15,105 nt of DNA from Collinsella aerofaciens (GTDB lineage: Bacteria > Actinomycetota > Coriobacteriia > Coriobacteriales > Coriobacteriaceae), in NCBI GenBank assembly GCA_030841765.1, contig JAUUSS010000056.1, positions 1 through 15,105 on the forward strand, written 5' to 3'. The position numbers and the translations under genes are program-made. Numbering within the stretch: position 1 is the first letter of the stretch; each line of letters opens with the position of its first letter. This document shows positions 1-7,300 of this stretch, piece by piece. The notes beneath the pieces were generated by a model, which saw nothing but the letters and a program-made list of their open reading frames with translations, was not told the DNA's origin and did no database searches.

Positions 1-1653
1 GATGAGCGTGGGCACCAGGCGATAGAGCATGGTGAGCACGAGCGTGCGGATGTGATAACCGTCCACATCGGCGTCGGTACAGATGATGACCTTGTTCCAG
101 TTGAGGTTGTCCAGGTCGAAGGCGCCAAGGTTCTTGATGCGCTTGTCCTTGATCTCCACACCGCAGCCCAGTACGCGCATGAGGTCCATGATGATGTCGG
201 ACTTAAAGATGCGCGGATAGTCCTCCTTCAGGCAGTTGAGGATCTTGCCGCGGACGGGCATAACGCCCTGGAACTCGGCATCGCGCGAGGTGCGAATGGC
301 GCCTGCTGCCGAGTCGCCCTCTACGATGTAGATCTCGCGGCGGCCCTTGTCCTTGGAGCGGCAATCGATGAACTTCTGCACGCGGTTGGCCATGTCGGTC
401 TTCTGCTGCAGGTTGGTCTTGATACTCTGACGCGTCTTCTCGGCGTTCTCGCGCGAGCGCTTGTTGATGAGCACCTGCTCCATGATCTTGTTGGCGGCAT
501 CTTTGTTCTCGATCAAGTAGGTCGAGAGGCGTTCCTTAAAGAATGCCGTCATGGCCTGCTGGATAAAGCGGTTATTGATGGCCTTCTTGGTCTGGTTTTC
601 GTAGGACGTCTGGGTGGAGAAGCAGTTGGTCACCAGCACTAGGCAGTCCTGGACGTCCTGCCATTTGATGCCGCTCTCGTTTTTGTTGTACTTGCCCTGT
701 TGCTTGATGTAGGCATCGATGGCGCTGGTCAGAGCACTGCGGGCGGCCTTCTCGGGCGAACCGCCGTTCTCGAGCCACGATGAGTTGTGGTAGTACTCTT
801 GCATCGTGAAGGTGCGCGAGAAGCACATGCAAGCAGTGATTTTTACGTTGTAATCGGGCAGGTCTTCACGGTCGCGACCACGACGGTCGGCCTCGATAAA
901 GAAAGGCTCGGTGAGGTAGTCGGTACCGACCTTCTCGAGCACATAGTCCTCGATGCCCTTGGGATAGCAGAAGTCCTCTTCGGAGAACTCGCCGTCGTCG
1001 CCCTCGATACGCAGACGGAAGGTCACGTTGGCGTTGACCACGGCCTGGCGGCGCATGGTCTCGCGATACCACTCGTGGGGGATGCTGATGGAGGTAAAGA
1101 CCTCAAGATCGGGGCGCCATTTGATGGTGGTGCCGGTGCGGTCCTCATTGCTGGGCTCAATCTCGAGTGCCTTCTTTTTGGCACCGACGACCTTGCCCTT
1201 CTTAAAGTGCAGGGAGTACTTGTTGCCGTCGCGCCAAACCGTGACGTCCATGTACTCGGATGCGTACTGGGTCGCGCACGAGCCCAGGCCGTTGGTACCG
1301 AGCGAGAAGTCGTAGTCGCCGCCCTGGTTGTTATTGTATTTGCCACCGGCGTAGAGCTCGCAAAAAACGAGTTCCCAATTAAAGCGCTTCTCGGAGGGGT
1401 TCCAGTCGAGCGGGCAGCCGCGGCCGTTGTCCTCTACCTGAATGGAGCCATCGCGAAAGGCGGTAAGGGTGATGAGCTTGCCGTAGCCCTGGCGCGCCTC
1501 GTCAACGGCGTTGGACAGGATCTCGAAGGCGGCATGCGCGCAGCCATCGAGTCCGTCCGAGCCAAAGATGACGGCGGGGCGCAGGCGTACGCGCTCCTCG
1601 TCCTTGAGCTGGCGGATACTGTCGTTACCATAGTTTGCGGTGTTTTTTGCCAT
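1..1653 (-). CDS. parE: Type IIA DNA topoisomerase B subunit (ParE/GyrB-like), C-terminus beyond window
   Basis: ATPase and DNA-gate subunit of a gyrase/topoisomerase IV type enzyme; it would pair with a ParC/GyrA-like subunit to pass DNA duplexes through one another. The 551 visible residues begin MAKNTANYGNDS. GHKL ATPase motifs are seen: EILSNAVDEA (E44, N48), EDNGRG (74-79) and an ATP-lid GTNGLG (119-124), where typical GyrB has GLHGVG. The QTK loop is at 354-356. The Toprim domain has EGDSAAGA (445-452) and the metal triad TDADVDG (D527, D529, D531). All catalytic residues appear intact. The ATG at 1651-1653 is chosen because the ATPase domain begins right after it and AAAGGAG lies upstream, though about 16 nt away; GAGAG is closer. 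The gene is not beside dnaA/recF/dnaN-like genes here, so it is probably the second B subunit rather than housekeeping gyrB; parE is the best symbol but not certain. The partner subunit is expected just outside the left edge. Confidence 0.93.
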   Translation of the reverse strand, partial: MAKNTANYGNDSIRQLKDEERVRLRPAVIFGSDGLDGCAHAAFEILSNAVDEARQGYGKLITLTAFRDGSIQVEDNGRGCPLDWNPSEKRFNWELVFCELYAGGKYNNNQGGDYDFSLGTNGLGSCATQYASEYMDVTVWRDGNKYSLHFKKGKVVGAKKKALEIEPSNEDRTGTTIKWRPDLEVFTSISIPHEWYRETMRRQAVVNANVTFRLRIEGDDGEFSEEDFCYPKGIEDYVLEKVGTDYLTEPFFIEADRRGRDREDLPDYNVKITACMCFSRTFTMQEYYHNSSWLENGGSPEKAARSALTSAIDAYIKQQGKYNKNESGIKWQDVQDCLVLVTNCFSTQTSYENQTKKAINNRFIQQAMTAFFKERLSTYLIENKDAANKIMEQVLINKRSRENAEKTRQSIKTNLQQKTDMANRVQKFIDCRSKDKGRREIYIVEGDSAAGAIRTSRDAEFQGVMPVRGKILNCLKEDYPRIFKSDIIMDLMRVLGCGVEIKDKRIKNLGAFDLDNLNWNKVIICTDADVDGYHIRTLVLTMLYRLVPTLI

Positions 1654-1707
1654 ACTCGCTCTCTCGGTGCTCCTTTGCTGCGTTTAAGTCATATAGATAG
1701 TCAAGGT

Positions 1708-1736
1708 AGCATAGCCCAGCCCATAGGCGATTCCAA
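1708..1736 (-). promoter_or_regulatory. Candidate sigma-A promoter of the topoisomerase gene
   Basis: Reading the minus strand, a -35-like TTGGAA (1731-1736) and a -10-like TATGCT (1708-1713) are separated by exactly 17 nt. Each hexamer matches the consensus at four of six positions. The predicted start would leave a leader of about 50 nt with AAAGGAG before the ATG at 1653. The match is moderate and the call rests on spacing and position. Confidence 0.35.
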
Positions 1737-1750
1737 CCAACACGAAATCC

Positions 1751-1768
1751 ATCGAACAACCGTTCGAT
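1751..1768. promoter_or_regulatory. LexA (SOS) operator-like palindrome
   Basis: ATCGAACAACCGTTCGAT is a perfect dyad with 7-bp arms and a 4-nt centre. It fits the Gram-positive LexA box core GAAC-N4-GTTC and the mycobacterial form TCGAAC-N4-GTTCGA. It lies about 100 bp upstream of the topoisomerase start and 15 bp upstream of the candidate -35. The only gene it could control from its promoter side is the topoisomerase, since the ATPase gene ends at 1811 pointing the same way. Confidence 0.65.
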
Positions 1769-1810
1769 TAGATAATGAATGCTTGGAATGCGGGAGGGAC
1801 CTGTCCTGTC

Positions 1811-3193
1811 CTATCCAAACATCTGCGGCAGGTCGATGAAGACGGTTCGATCGCTTTCGCCAGCTTCGAAGCCCGAACGGGAGAAGAATCCATAGCGATG
1901 GCACTTGAGTCCCGTTGCCTCGACTTGGGCGATTTCCTCGTCGACCATTTTTTGCGTGATGGGGGATTTGCGGAACTTTGCTTCGTAGAATGCGTAGCCC
2001 TCGGGGTCTTGCGTTACCACATCGAATTCGCCGCTCGTTTTGTTTGCGGGGTCGTCGTACCAGTACTTGCCTATGGCGTCGAAAGCCGGTTCGATCTTGC
2101 CGGTCCTGTTCTGCCGCACGAGGTATTGACGGCAGATCTCCTCGAACATATGAGGAACGTAGTTTTCCTCGAAGTCTTGGAAGACGTGACGATCATAGAA
2201 GACTTCCGGGTCGAGCAGCTGACGCGCTGAGGCATTGCGGAAAACATAGCGATAGTAAAAGAGCGAAAGCGGATCCACTACAAAGTAGCCAGACTTGCGC
2301 TTGTTCGTAGGTTCGTTGATGGGTGCACGCTTTTGGACGATTTCGAGTGACATGAGCTTGTCGAGCACGTCTGCCATGGCCGGACCGCTCGAGACGTGCG
2401 ACTGTGCCAGCACGTCCCCCCAACGGGAGTAGCCTTGTGCGAGAGCCCCGAAAACTTCGTTGGCGTTGGTCATCTTCGAGATCTCGGCGTTGAGATAGGA
2501 CGGCACCTCGCTTTCTAAGCGGGCGCCAGGTTCCGTGACGAGCTCGATGATGTTGTCGCGTACGCTTTGGGATTGATCGATGAGGCGATTGTAAAAGGGG
2601 ATACCGCCAAAAACGCTATAGAGCCGCACCTTGTCCTCGGGCGAGAACGCGGGATAGAACTTCGCAGCGTCAAAGTAATCCATGGGCTTAAGCTCAAGCG
2701 CGAGATCAATTCGCCCGTAGAGGGGGCTTTCATGCTCGATGAGGGATTTCATAATCTCAACGTAGGAGCCGCACAGGACAATGTTTAAACGTGAGTCTTC
2801 CCTGTGGGCGTCGATTGAGGTCTGAAGAATGCTGTCTAAGCCTTTAACCGCATCTCTCAAGTAGGGGTATTCGTCGAGAACGAGGGTAATGTTCTTGTCT
2901 TTAGCTTGGGCAAACAGAAATTCGATGAGCTCGCGGATGCCTGTGAAGGCGAGCGGAGGAAAGCTCAGCGCTTCAGCAACAAGGACGGACAGACTCTCGA
3001 GGTTGTCTGCCTCGGAGGTTTGGCGGCACTCGTAATAGACCGTTGCGACGTCCGACAAATCGGTTAGCGCCTGCTTGATGAGCTCACTTTTTCCGACGCG
3101 ACGCCTGCCGTAAATGAGAACATTGCGCTGCTCGGGTGCTTTGAGCGTTTTCTTAATACGGGCGAGCTCACGCTCCCTGCCAATAAATTCCAC
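1811..3193 (-). CDS. AAA ATPase with C-terminal DUF234 nuclease-like domain
   Basis: A 460-residue member of the ATPase_2/DUF234 family, whose cellular role is not well established. The N-terminal P-loop is GRRRVGKS (29-36) after the family-typical opening FIGRERELA. Walker B is LVLDEYP (104-110), followed by CGSY (141-144) as a likely sensor. Residues about 240-320 form a winged-helix-like linker. The C-terminal domain shows GEFDVV (388-393) and FYEAKF (402-407), giving D391, E404 and K406, the arrangement of PD-(D/E)XK nucleases; nuclease activity is inferred. The start is GTG at 3191-3193, preceded by GGAAGGAA about 8 nt upstream; no in-frame ATG competes. The start codon abuts a large inverted repeat that covers the ribosome-binding site, so repression or translational control there is likely. 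The gene looks less GC-rich than its neighbours and stands alone, both compatible with acquisition by transfer. Confidence 0.88.
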   Translation of the reverse strand: MEFIGRERELARIKKTLKAPEQRNVLIYGRRRVGKSELIKQALTDLSDVATVYYECRQTSEADNLESLSVLVAEALSFPPLAFTGIRELIEFLFAQAKDKNITLVLDEYPYLRDAVKGLDSILQTSIDAHREDSRLNIVLCGSYVEIMKSLIEHESPLYGRIDLALELKPMDYFDAAKFYPAFSPEDKVRLYSVFGGIPFYNRLIDQSQSVRDNIIELVTEPGARLESEVPSYLNAEISKMTNANEVFGALAQGYSRWGDVLAQSHVSSGPAMADVLDKLMSLEIVQKRAPINEPTNKRKSGYFVVDPLSLFYYRYVFRNASARQLLDPEVFYDRHVFQDFEENYVPHMFEEICRQYLVRQNRTGKIEPAFDAIGKYWYDDPANKTSGEFDVVTQDPEGYAFYEAKFRKSPITQKMVDEEIAQVEATGLKCHRYGFFSRSGFEAGESDRTVFIDLPQMFG

Positions 3194-3299
3194 TTACTCG
3201 GTTCCTTCCGACTCGGTTTTGTCCGAGTTAATTGTATCGCATGGATCAGTTTATGCTCGAGTTTACTCGGACAAAACCGAGTCGGTTCTGCCCGAGTAA
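3194..3299. repeat. 106-bp interrupted palindrome with six ACTCGG half-sites
   Basis: Two 38-bp elements (3194-3231 and 3262-3299) face each other across a 30-nt centre. They share the 19-nt core GACTCGGTTTTGTCCGAGT (3210-3228, and inverted at 3265-3283) plus an outer TTACTCGG. The core is itself a dyad, ACTCGG-N6-CCGAGT. Half-sites start at 3196, 3211, 3223, 3265, 3277 and 3292, with mirrored spacings of 15 and 12. Only the 8-nt blocks at 3202-3209 and 3284-3291 differ, and on the minus strand the first of these reads GGAAGGAA, the ribosome-binding site of the ATPase gene. It may be a multi-site operator or an mRNA hairpin with the binding site in an internal loop. Confidence 0.85.
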
Positions 3300-3360
3300 A
3301 TTTGAATAGTGAACCGAAGTTGTAATGTCCGCATGGTGATGACGAATATGGTTTTCATAA

Positions 3361-3430
3361 TGACAGATATAGTTGACATCTTCTGATGGATGCAATATAT
3401 TTCTGTCATGTTGCAACGGATATCTGTCCA
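3361..3430. promoter_or_regulatory. Three GACAGATAT-type operator-like repeats around the XRE promoter
   Basis: TGACAGATAT (3361-3370) lies immediately upstream of the -35. Inverted copies lie at 3397-3408 (TGACAGAAATAT on the minus strand), over the -10 and start site, and at 3420-3430 (TGGACAGATAT on the minus strand), in the leader. The first and third form perfect 9-bp arms. The layout suits a repressor bound across the promoter, most simply autoregulation by the XRE protein encoded downstream; this is inference. Confidence 0.5.
3373..3401 (+). promoter_or_regulatory. Near-consensus sigma-A promoter of the XRE/membrane-protein operon
   Basis: A perfect -35 TTGACA (3373-3378) is followed after 17 nt by TATATT (3396-3401, five of six). 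Transcription would begin near 3408, about 42 nt before the ATG at 3450. It is the best promoter match in the window. Confidence 0.72.
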
Positions 3431-3449
3431 TTACTACGAAAGGAAATCC

Positions 3450-3680
3450 ATGCCGGGCAAAAAGAACCTACGCATGAAGGCGGCGCGCGCGGCGGTTGGC
3501 CTTTCGCAAGCTGACTTGGCCGAGGCCGTGGGCGTTACGCGCCAGACCATCGGCCTGATCGAGGCGGGCGGCTACAACCCCACGCTCAATTTGTGCGTGG
3601 CGATCTGCAAAGCGCTACGCGTTACGTTGAACGATCTGTTTTGGGAAGACGGGATCGACGTCGACCCTAACGCTCTTTAG
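3450..3680 (+). CDS. Small XRE/Cro-CI family transcriptional regulator
   Basis: A 76-residue DNA-binding protein consisting of little more than one helix-turn-helix domain. Residues 8-65 fit the five-helix XRE fold: RMKAARAAVGLSQADLAEAVGV is the usual helix 1-2 segment, and the recognition helix lies around TRQTIGLIEAG (30-40). The segment NPTLNLCVAICKALRVTLNDLFW then closes the domain, as in YozG-like regulators. The ATG at 3450 is preceded by GAAAGGAAA with about 6 nt spacing; a longer reading from an ATG at 3390 would start inside the promoter and lacks a binding site. The stop is 9 nt before the next gene's ATG, so the two genes are almost certainly co-transcribed. Small XRE proteins paired with a multi-helix membrane protein are a common arrangement, often with autoregulation, which the flanking repeats here support. 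Confidence 0.92.
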   Translation: MPGKKNLRMKAARAAVGLSQADLAEAVGVTRQTIGLIEAGGYNPTLNLCVAICKALRVTLNDLFWEDGIDVDPNAL

Positions 3681-3689
3681 GAGTTCGCT

Positions 3690-4274
3690 ATGAAATTTGA
3701 AGATTTAAAACTCGTGCAAAAGTGGCGTGAATATGCCGGCCCAAAGGATGAGCGCCTGGAGGCTGAGAGCGCGAAGATCTACAAGATTGGTTTCGTGCTG
3801 CTTTCGTTTGGCATGTTGATGATATTTTTCTACCAGTTTATAGCTCGACAGGTTGCGTGGGTTCACAGCGACGCCAGTGAAATGCCGCATGGTTTTGCAA
3901 CGCCGTTCGAGGCAGCCATGTATTTGTGGCTCGTTCTCGTGATGTTGATTTGCGCAGGACTGCAAACGCGGAAGGGCTATGTCGATACCAATCGTTTTGG
4001 GCAAACCGAGCATCTTCCTGTTGGATATTTCCTACTTCTCAGCGGTCTTAGCGGCGCCGCGTTCGCGCTTGTTATTGCCGCAATGCGCTGTATCGCTGAG
4101 GCGCAGATCGTACCGCTCGAAAGCGTCTTTTGGTTGGCGAACCTGGCCACGGGCGTGTTCTGCGGTGCGACGATTTTCGCGGCCACGTTTGCTGGCCTGT
4201 GCGCAACGTTTTTCACGGCGAAAAGACGCCGTGCCAAGCTCGAGGCAGAACTCGACTCCTCTGACGATATCTAA
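3690..4274 (+). CDS. Four-helix membrane protein, DUF6773/DUF2975-like partner of the XRE regulator
   Basis: A 194-residue integral membrane protein of unknown function. Predicted membrane segments lie at about 32-52, 74-92, 111-133 and 145-175, with a charged N-terminal tail (1-30) and a basic then acidic C-terminal tail (KRRR 178-181, ending DSSDDI). The opening, with a charged helix and then ESAKIYKIGFVLLSFGM, resembles the family I recall as DUF6773; this assignment is from memory and uncertain. A ribosome-binding site GGAG lies in the 9-nt gap after the XRE stop. Translation is probably linked to the regulator, and in such pairs the membrane protein may respond to envelope state or modulate the regulator, but nothing in the sequence shows this. 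The gene ends just before a hairpin that separates it from a convergent gene. Confidence 0.85.
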   Translation: MKFEDLKLVQKWREYAGPKDERLEAESAKIYKIGFVLLSFGMLMIFFYQFIARQVAWVHSDASEMPHGFATPFEAAMYLWLVLVMLICAGLQTRKGYVDTNRFGQTEHLPVGYFLLLSGLSGAAFALVIAAMRCIAEAQIVPLESVFWLANLATGVFCGATIFAATFAGLCATFFTAKRRRAKLEAELDSSDDI

Positions 4275-4279
4275 TGCGT

Positions 4280-4315
4280 AATGGGCTGGCTCTGGGTATC
4301 CAGAACCAGCCCATT
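4280..4315. terminator. Hairpin between convergent genes, probable bidirectional terminator
   Basis: AATGGGCTGGCTCTGG pairs with the segment ending in CCAGCCCATT across a GTAT loop: a 16-bp stem with one C-A mismatch on the plus strand, which becomes G-U in a minus-strand transcript. It lies 6 nt after the membrane-protein stop and about 50 nt past the end of the surface-protein gene. U-tracts are short on both sides, so termination may be partial. Confidence 0.55.
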
Positions 4316-4363
4316 TGATGTTCGATGAGCCGAGTCGACGTCTCTCACAAAAGTAACTAGGAG

Positions 4364-7300
4364 CTAGCGAGGCCTATCCGAATTGGCCTCATTGGCGGTG
4401 TCGATCTCGAGCGCCGTGCGGCGGGCACTGTAGGCGACGAGGCCGGCGCCTGCCGCGGCGAGTGCTGCAGCGGCTGCCGTGAGGGGAACGTTGGCATCGC
4501 CCGTGCCCGCAAGCGCGCCCGCTTTTCCGGAGCGCTTGTTATTGCCGTGGTCCTTGCCACTGCCGGAGCTGCTTCCGCCGGAGCCGCCGCCCTCGTCAGT
4601 ACCGCCGCCACTTGAGCCACCATCGCCGTCCGCCGTCATCGGGGCGTCGTGAAGCCCTGTGGCGTCCGCGCTGTCGCATACGCCGACCTGAACTTCTGAG
4701 CGTTCGCATGCCGCGTCGGGCACGTGGAGCTCATGCAGTACAGCACCCAGCGCCGAGTTCGCGCCCGGTCGAATTTCTTCGAGCGTTACGGGATCGAGCG
4801 CCACCAGATTACGCGCCTTCGCATACAGCGTTACGCGTTTGCCCACTTCGTCGCTCCAACTCTCGGGGATGGCGAAGCTCATACGGAACTGTGCCGTGCA
4901 ACCCGGTGCCAGCACGGCGTTGCCGTTGTCGGCTACCAGCGGGTGCGTTGCAAAACGTGCGCCCAGCGTCTCGAGCGCGTACTTCACGTGTGCCATATCG
5001 TTGGCCGAAGCGTCCTCGGCAAGCTCTGGATCGTAGATCGAAGCCATGCGTGCGTTCACTCCGAATCCGATGGATGCGCTGGAGAACGGCTGGCTGGAGC
5101 CCTCTCGGTACAGATCGATCGTGCCGGCGGTCAGTAAGGTGTTGCCGTCGTTTCGCACCGTGACCATGAAGGATTCGCCTGCTGCTCCGGGCACCACCGC
5201 GCCCGAGGTAGCAACGGCGCCCGTCGGAGTGGCACACGCCACCAAGGGCACTTCGATGTCGTGCAGCTCTGCCTCGCTCTTCTCCGCGCTCACAATGTGC
5301 GTGGCGAGCGCGGAGAGCATGCCTCCCGACGTCAAAAATGTCGTTATCTGATCGACGGGATGGTCCAGCTCGCACATCACAACCGGCTCCGTGAACAGAT
5401 CGCCCGCCAAGGTGCTGGCGAAGATGCGGAAGTGCTTGCCCATCACTGCAACCGGGTTGCCTTCTTCGTCGTAGGTTTGTCCCACCTTGCCATCGGTGTT
5501 CTCTACATAGAGCACGCACCTGCCGTTGTTGCTTACGCTAAACGATGCCGGGCCACAGCCTGCGGCACCCACGGGCTGCGTTGCAAATGCCGATGCGCCT
5601 CGCGTCCACGTAACATGCTGCAGCTGCTCGTTGACAGTTGCCAAAAAGCCCGTGTGCTGCGGCCACGGCACCGCGTGGGGTACTGTGGCATCTGGCGACA
5701 TAACGCCCCAGCCCGCGATGGACTGGCCGATCACGGCGTACGATGCGCAGCCGCAACCGTCTGCGGTCTCGTATGCAACGGGCACCACCATTTTGCCGTT
5801 GATATTCTCGGGCTCACCCAGCTCGATGCTCGACGGTGCTTGCGGAAAGCGGAGAACTTGGCGGAACGTCAGGCTGTCGCCCGAAACGTCCGACCATAGG
5901 GTAAAGCACTCCAGCGCAACCTCAGCCTCGCTGCCGAGCGCCTTTTCTGCGGTGGTCCCGCGGCGGTGGAGGTAAGCGCCCGACAGGCGCCCGTCGACAA
6001 GTGTCTTGCCCACCGTGATGCGTGGGCACTGCAGGCAATGGTAGCCATCCTCCTGAAGGCGGCCGCGCGAGATGCTGCGCCACGACGTGTGCGATATCAC
6101 GCGAACTCCGTCGTTGCTTATGCGCAGGCGCACAACGGACAGTATGCCGGATGTGCTCGCCGTATCGAAAAGGGTGTTGTCGCCGGCGGGGCGCTCGCCC
6201 GAGACCAGCAGCACGTAGGCGTCCTGGTTTCCTCTTCCGTCCGTATATTCCACTACGTCGAAGTCGTAATCGTATATGCTGTCGCGCTCCACGTCGCCCT
6301 CGCCAAACCCAAGGGGAAAGTCTACAGGCGTGGGAGCGGACCACGTCCCGTTTGCCTTTGTGTGTACCACCAGGCGCGAGCGACCATTGTCGCCGTAGCG
6401 CACCGAGGCGATACGGAACAGGCATTCTACGCCGGCAATCATTGCCAGCTTCATGTGGGCTTCGCTGAGCACGCCAGCAAACAGCACGTTGTCGCTCGAG
6501 GGCTTGATGCCGCCACGCTCGTCCTCCGACACGCCGGCAGAATCGGCGTTCGGGTCGGCAACGGTGTTCGTTGCCTGACCGATGTAGGTGTACTCATACA
6601 TCGGCGCGGCGTTTTCGTCGTTCTCTATCAGTGCATGGACGAAATGCTCGATCTGTCCCGTGTCGTCGCTTTCTGCATCCGCCTCGAGCTCAATGCGCGT
6701 GACCGCCCGATCCCAATCGCGCACGACAGGCGCGGCGTTTACGGCAGCGGCCTTAACCTCGGCGCGTGCGAGCAGTTCGGCGTTGGTGACGATGGTGGCC
6801 GATGCGATAAATTGCGGCACGCCGCCCGCCTCAATGTTGCCGGCCGAGCCGAAGCAGGCATCCAGCGTATAAGGCGTATCTCCACCCAATGCGAGCTCAG
6901 AGCGCTGGAGCGCATACTGGTCGCCATTGTTCACCGACATATTCCACGAATCGATGAGTGTGGGCCACGACCCCGACCAAGCCTTGGTGGTCCACTTGAA
7001 CATTACGAACTGGAGTATCACATCGACATCGACGTCTGCACCTACGCGCAGTCGCGGAAGCTGGTGTCCATCCGCCTTCTCGTACCCAATGAACAGCGTG
7101 AGGGATGCGGCGCCGCGCACGGCAGACGAAGCGACGCCTGCAACGCCGGCGCCAAAGGTGACGGCGAGCCCGATCTGGATGGTGAACGAGCCCGACGTGT
7201 TTGAATAGTCGAGCGAAATGTTTTTAAAAAACGCCGCGCCGCTGCCGTGCGTGTGGGCACCCACGGCGAGCGCCAGCTTTGCCAGCATCCAGGGGTTGAC

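Noticed and set aside
1684..1752. A 22-codon minus-strand frame (MDFVLVGIAYGLGYATLTIYMT) just before the topoisomerase gene
   Set aside because: It is hydrophobic and ends near the next gene's ribosome-binding site, but it lacks its own ribosome-binding site, begins at the edge of the LexA-like dyad, and the best promoter candidate lies inside it.
787..1839. Long plus-strand open frame opposite the topoisomerase gene
   Set aside because: The minus strand here encodes unmistakable GHKL and Toprim motifs; the plus-strand frame has no recognisable domain and is a GC-driven shadow.
3229..3264. Invertible DNA switch between the two inverted 19-bp cores
   Set aside because: The enclosed segment is only 36 bp, carries no obvious promoter, and no invertase gene is present; an operator or RNA hairpin explains the symmetry better.
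5966..7204. 412-codon plus-strand open frame inside the surface-protein gene
   Set aside because: Antisense shadow of a high-GC gene: no ribosome-binding site, no domain, composition biased toward Arg, Ala and Val.
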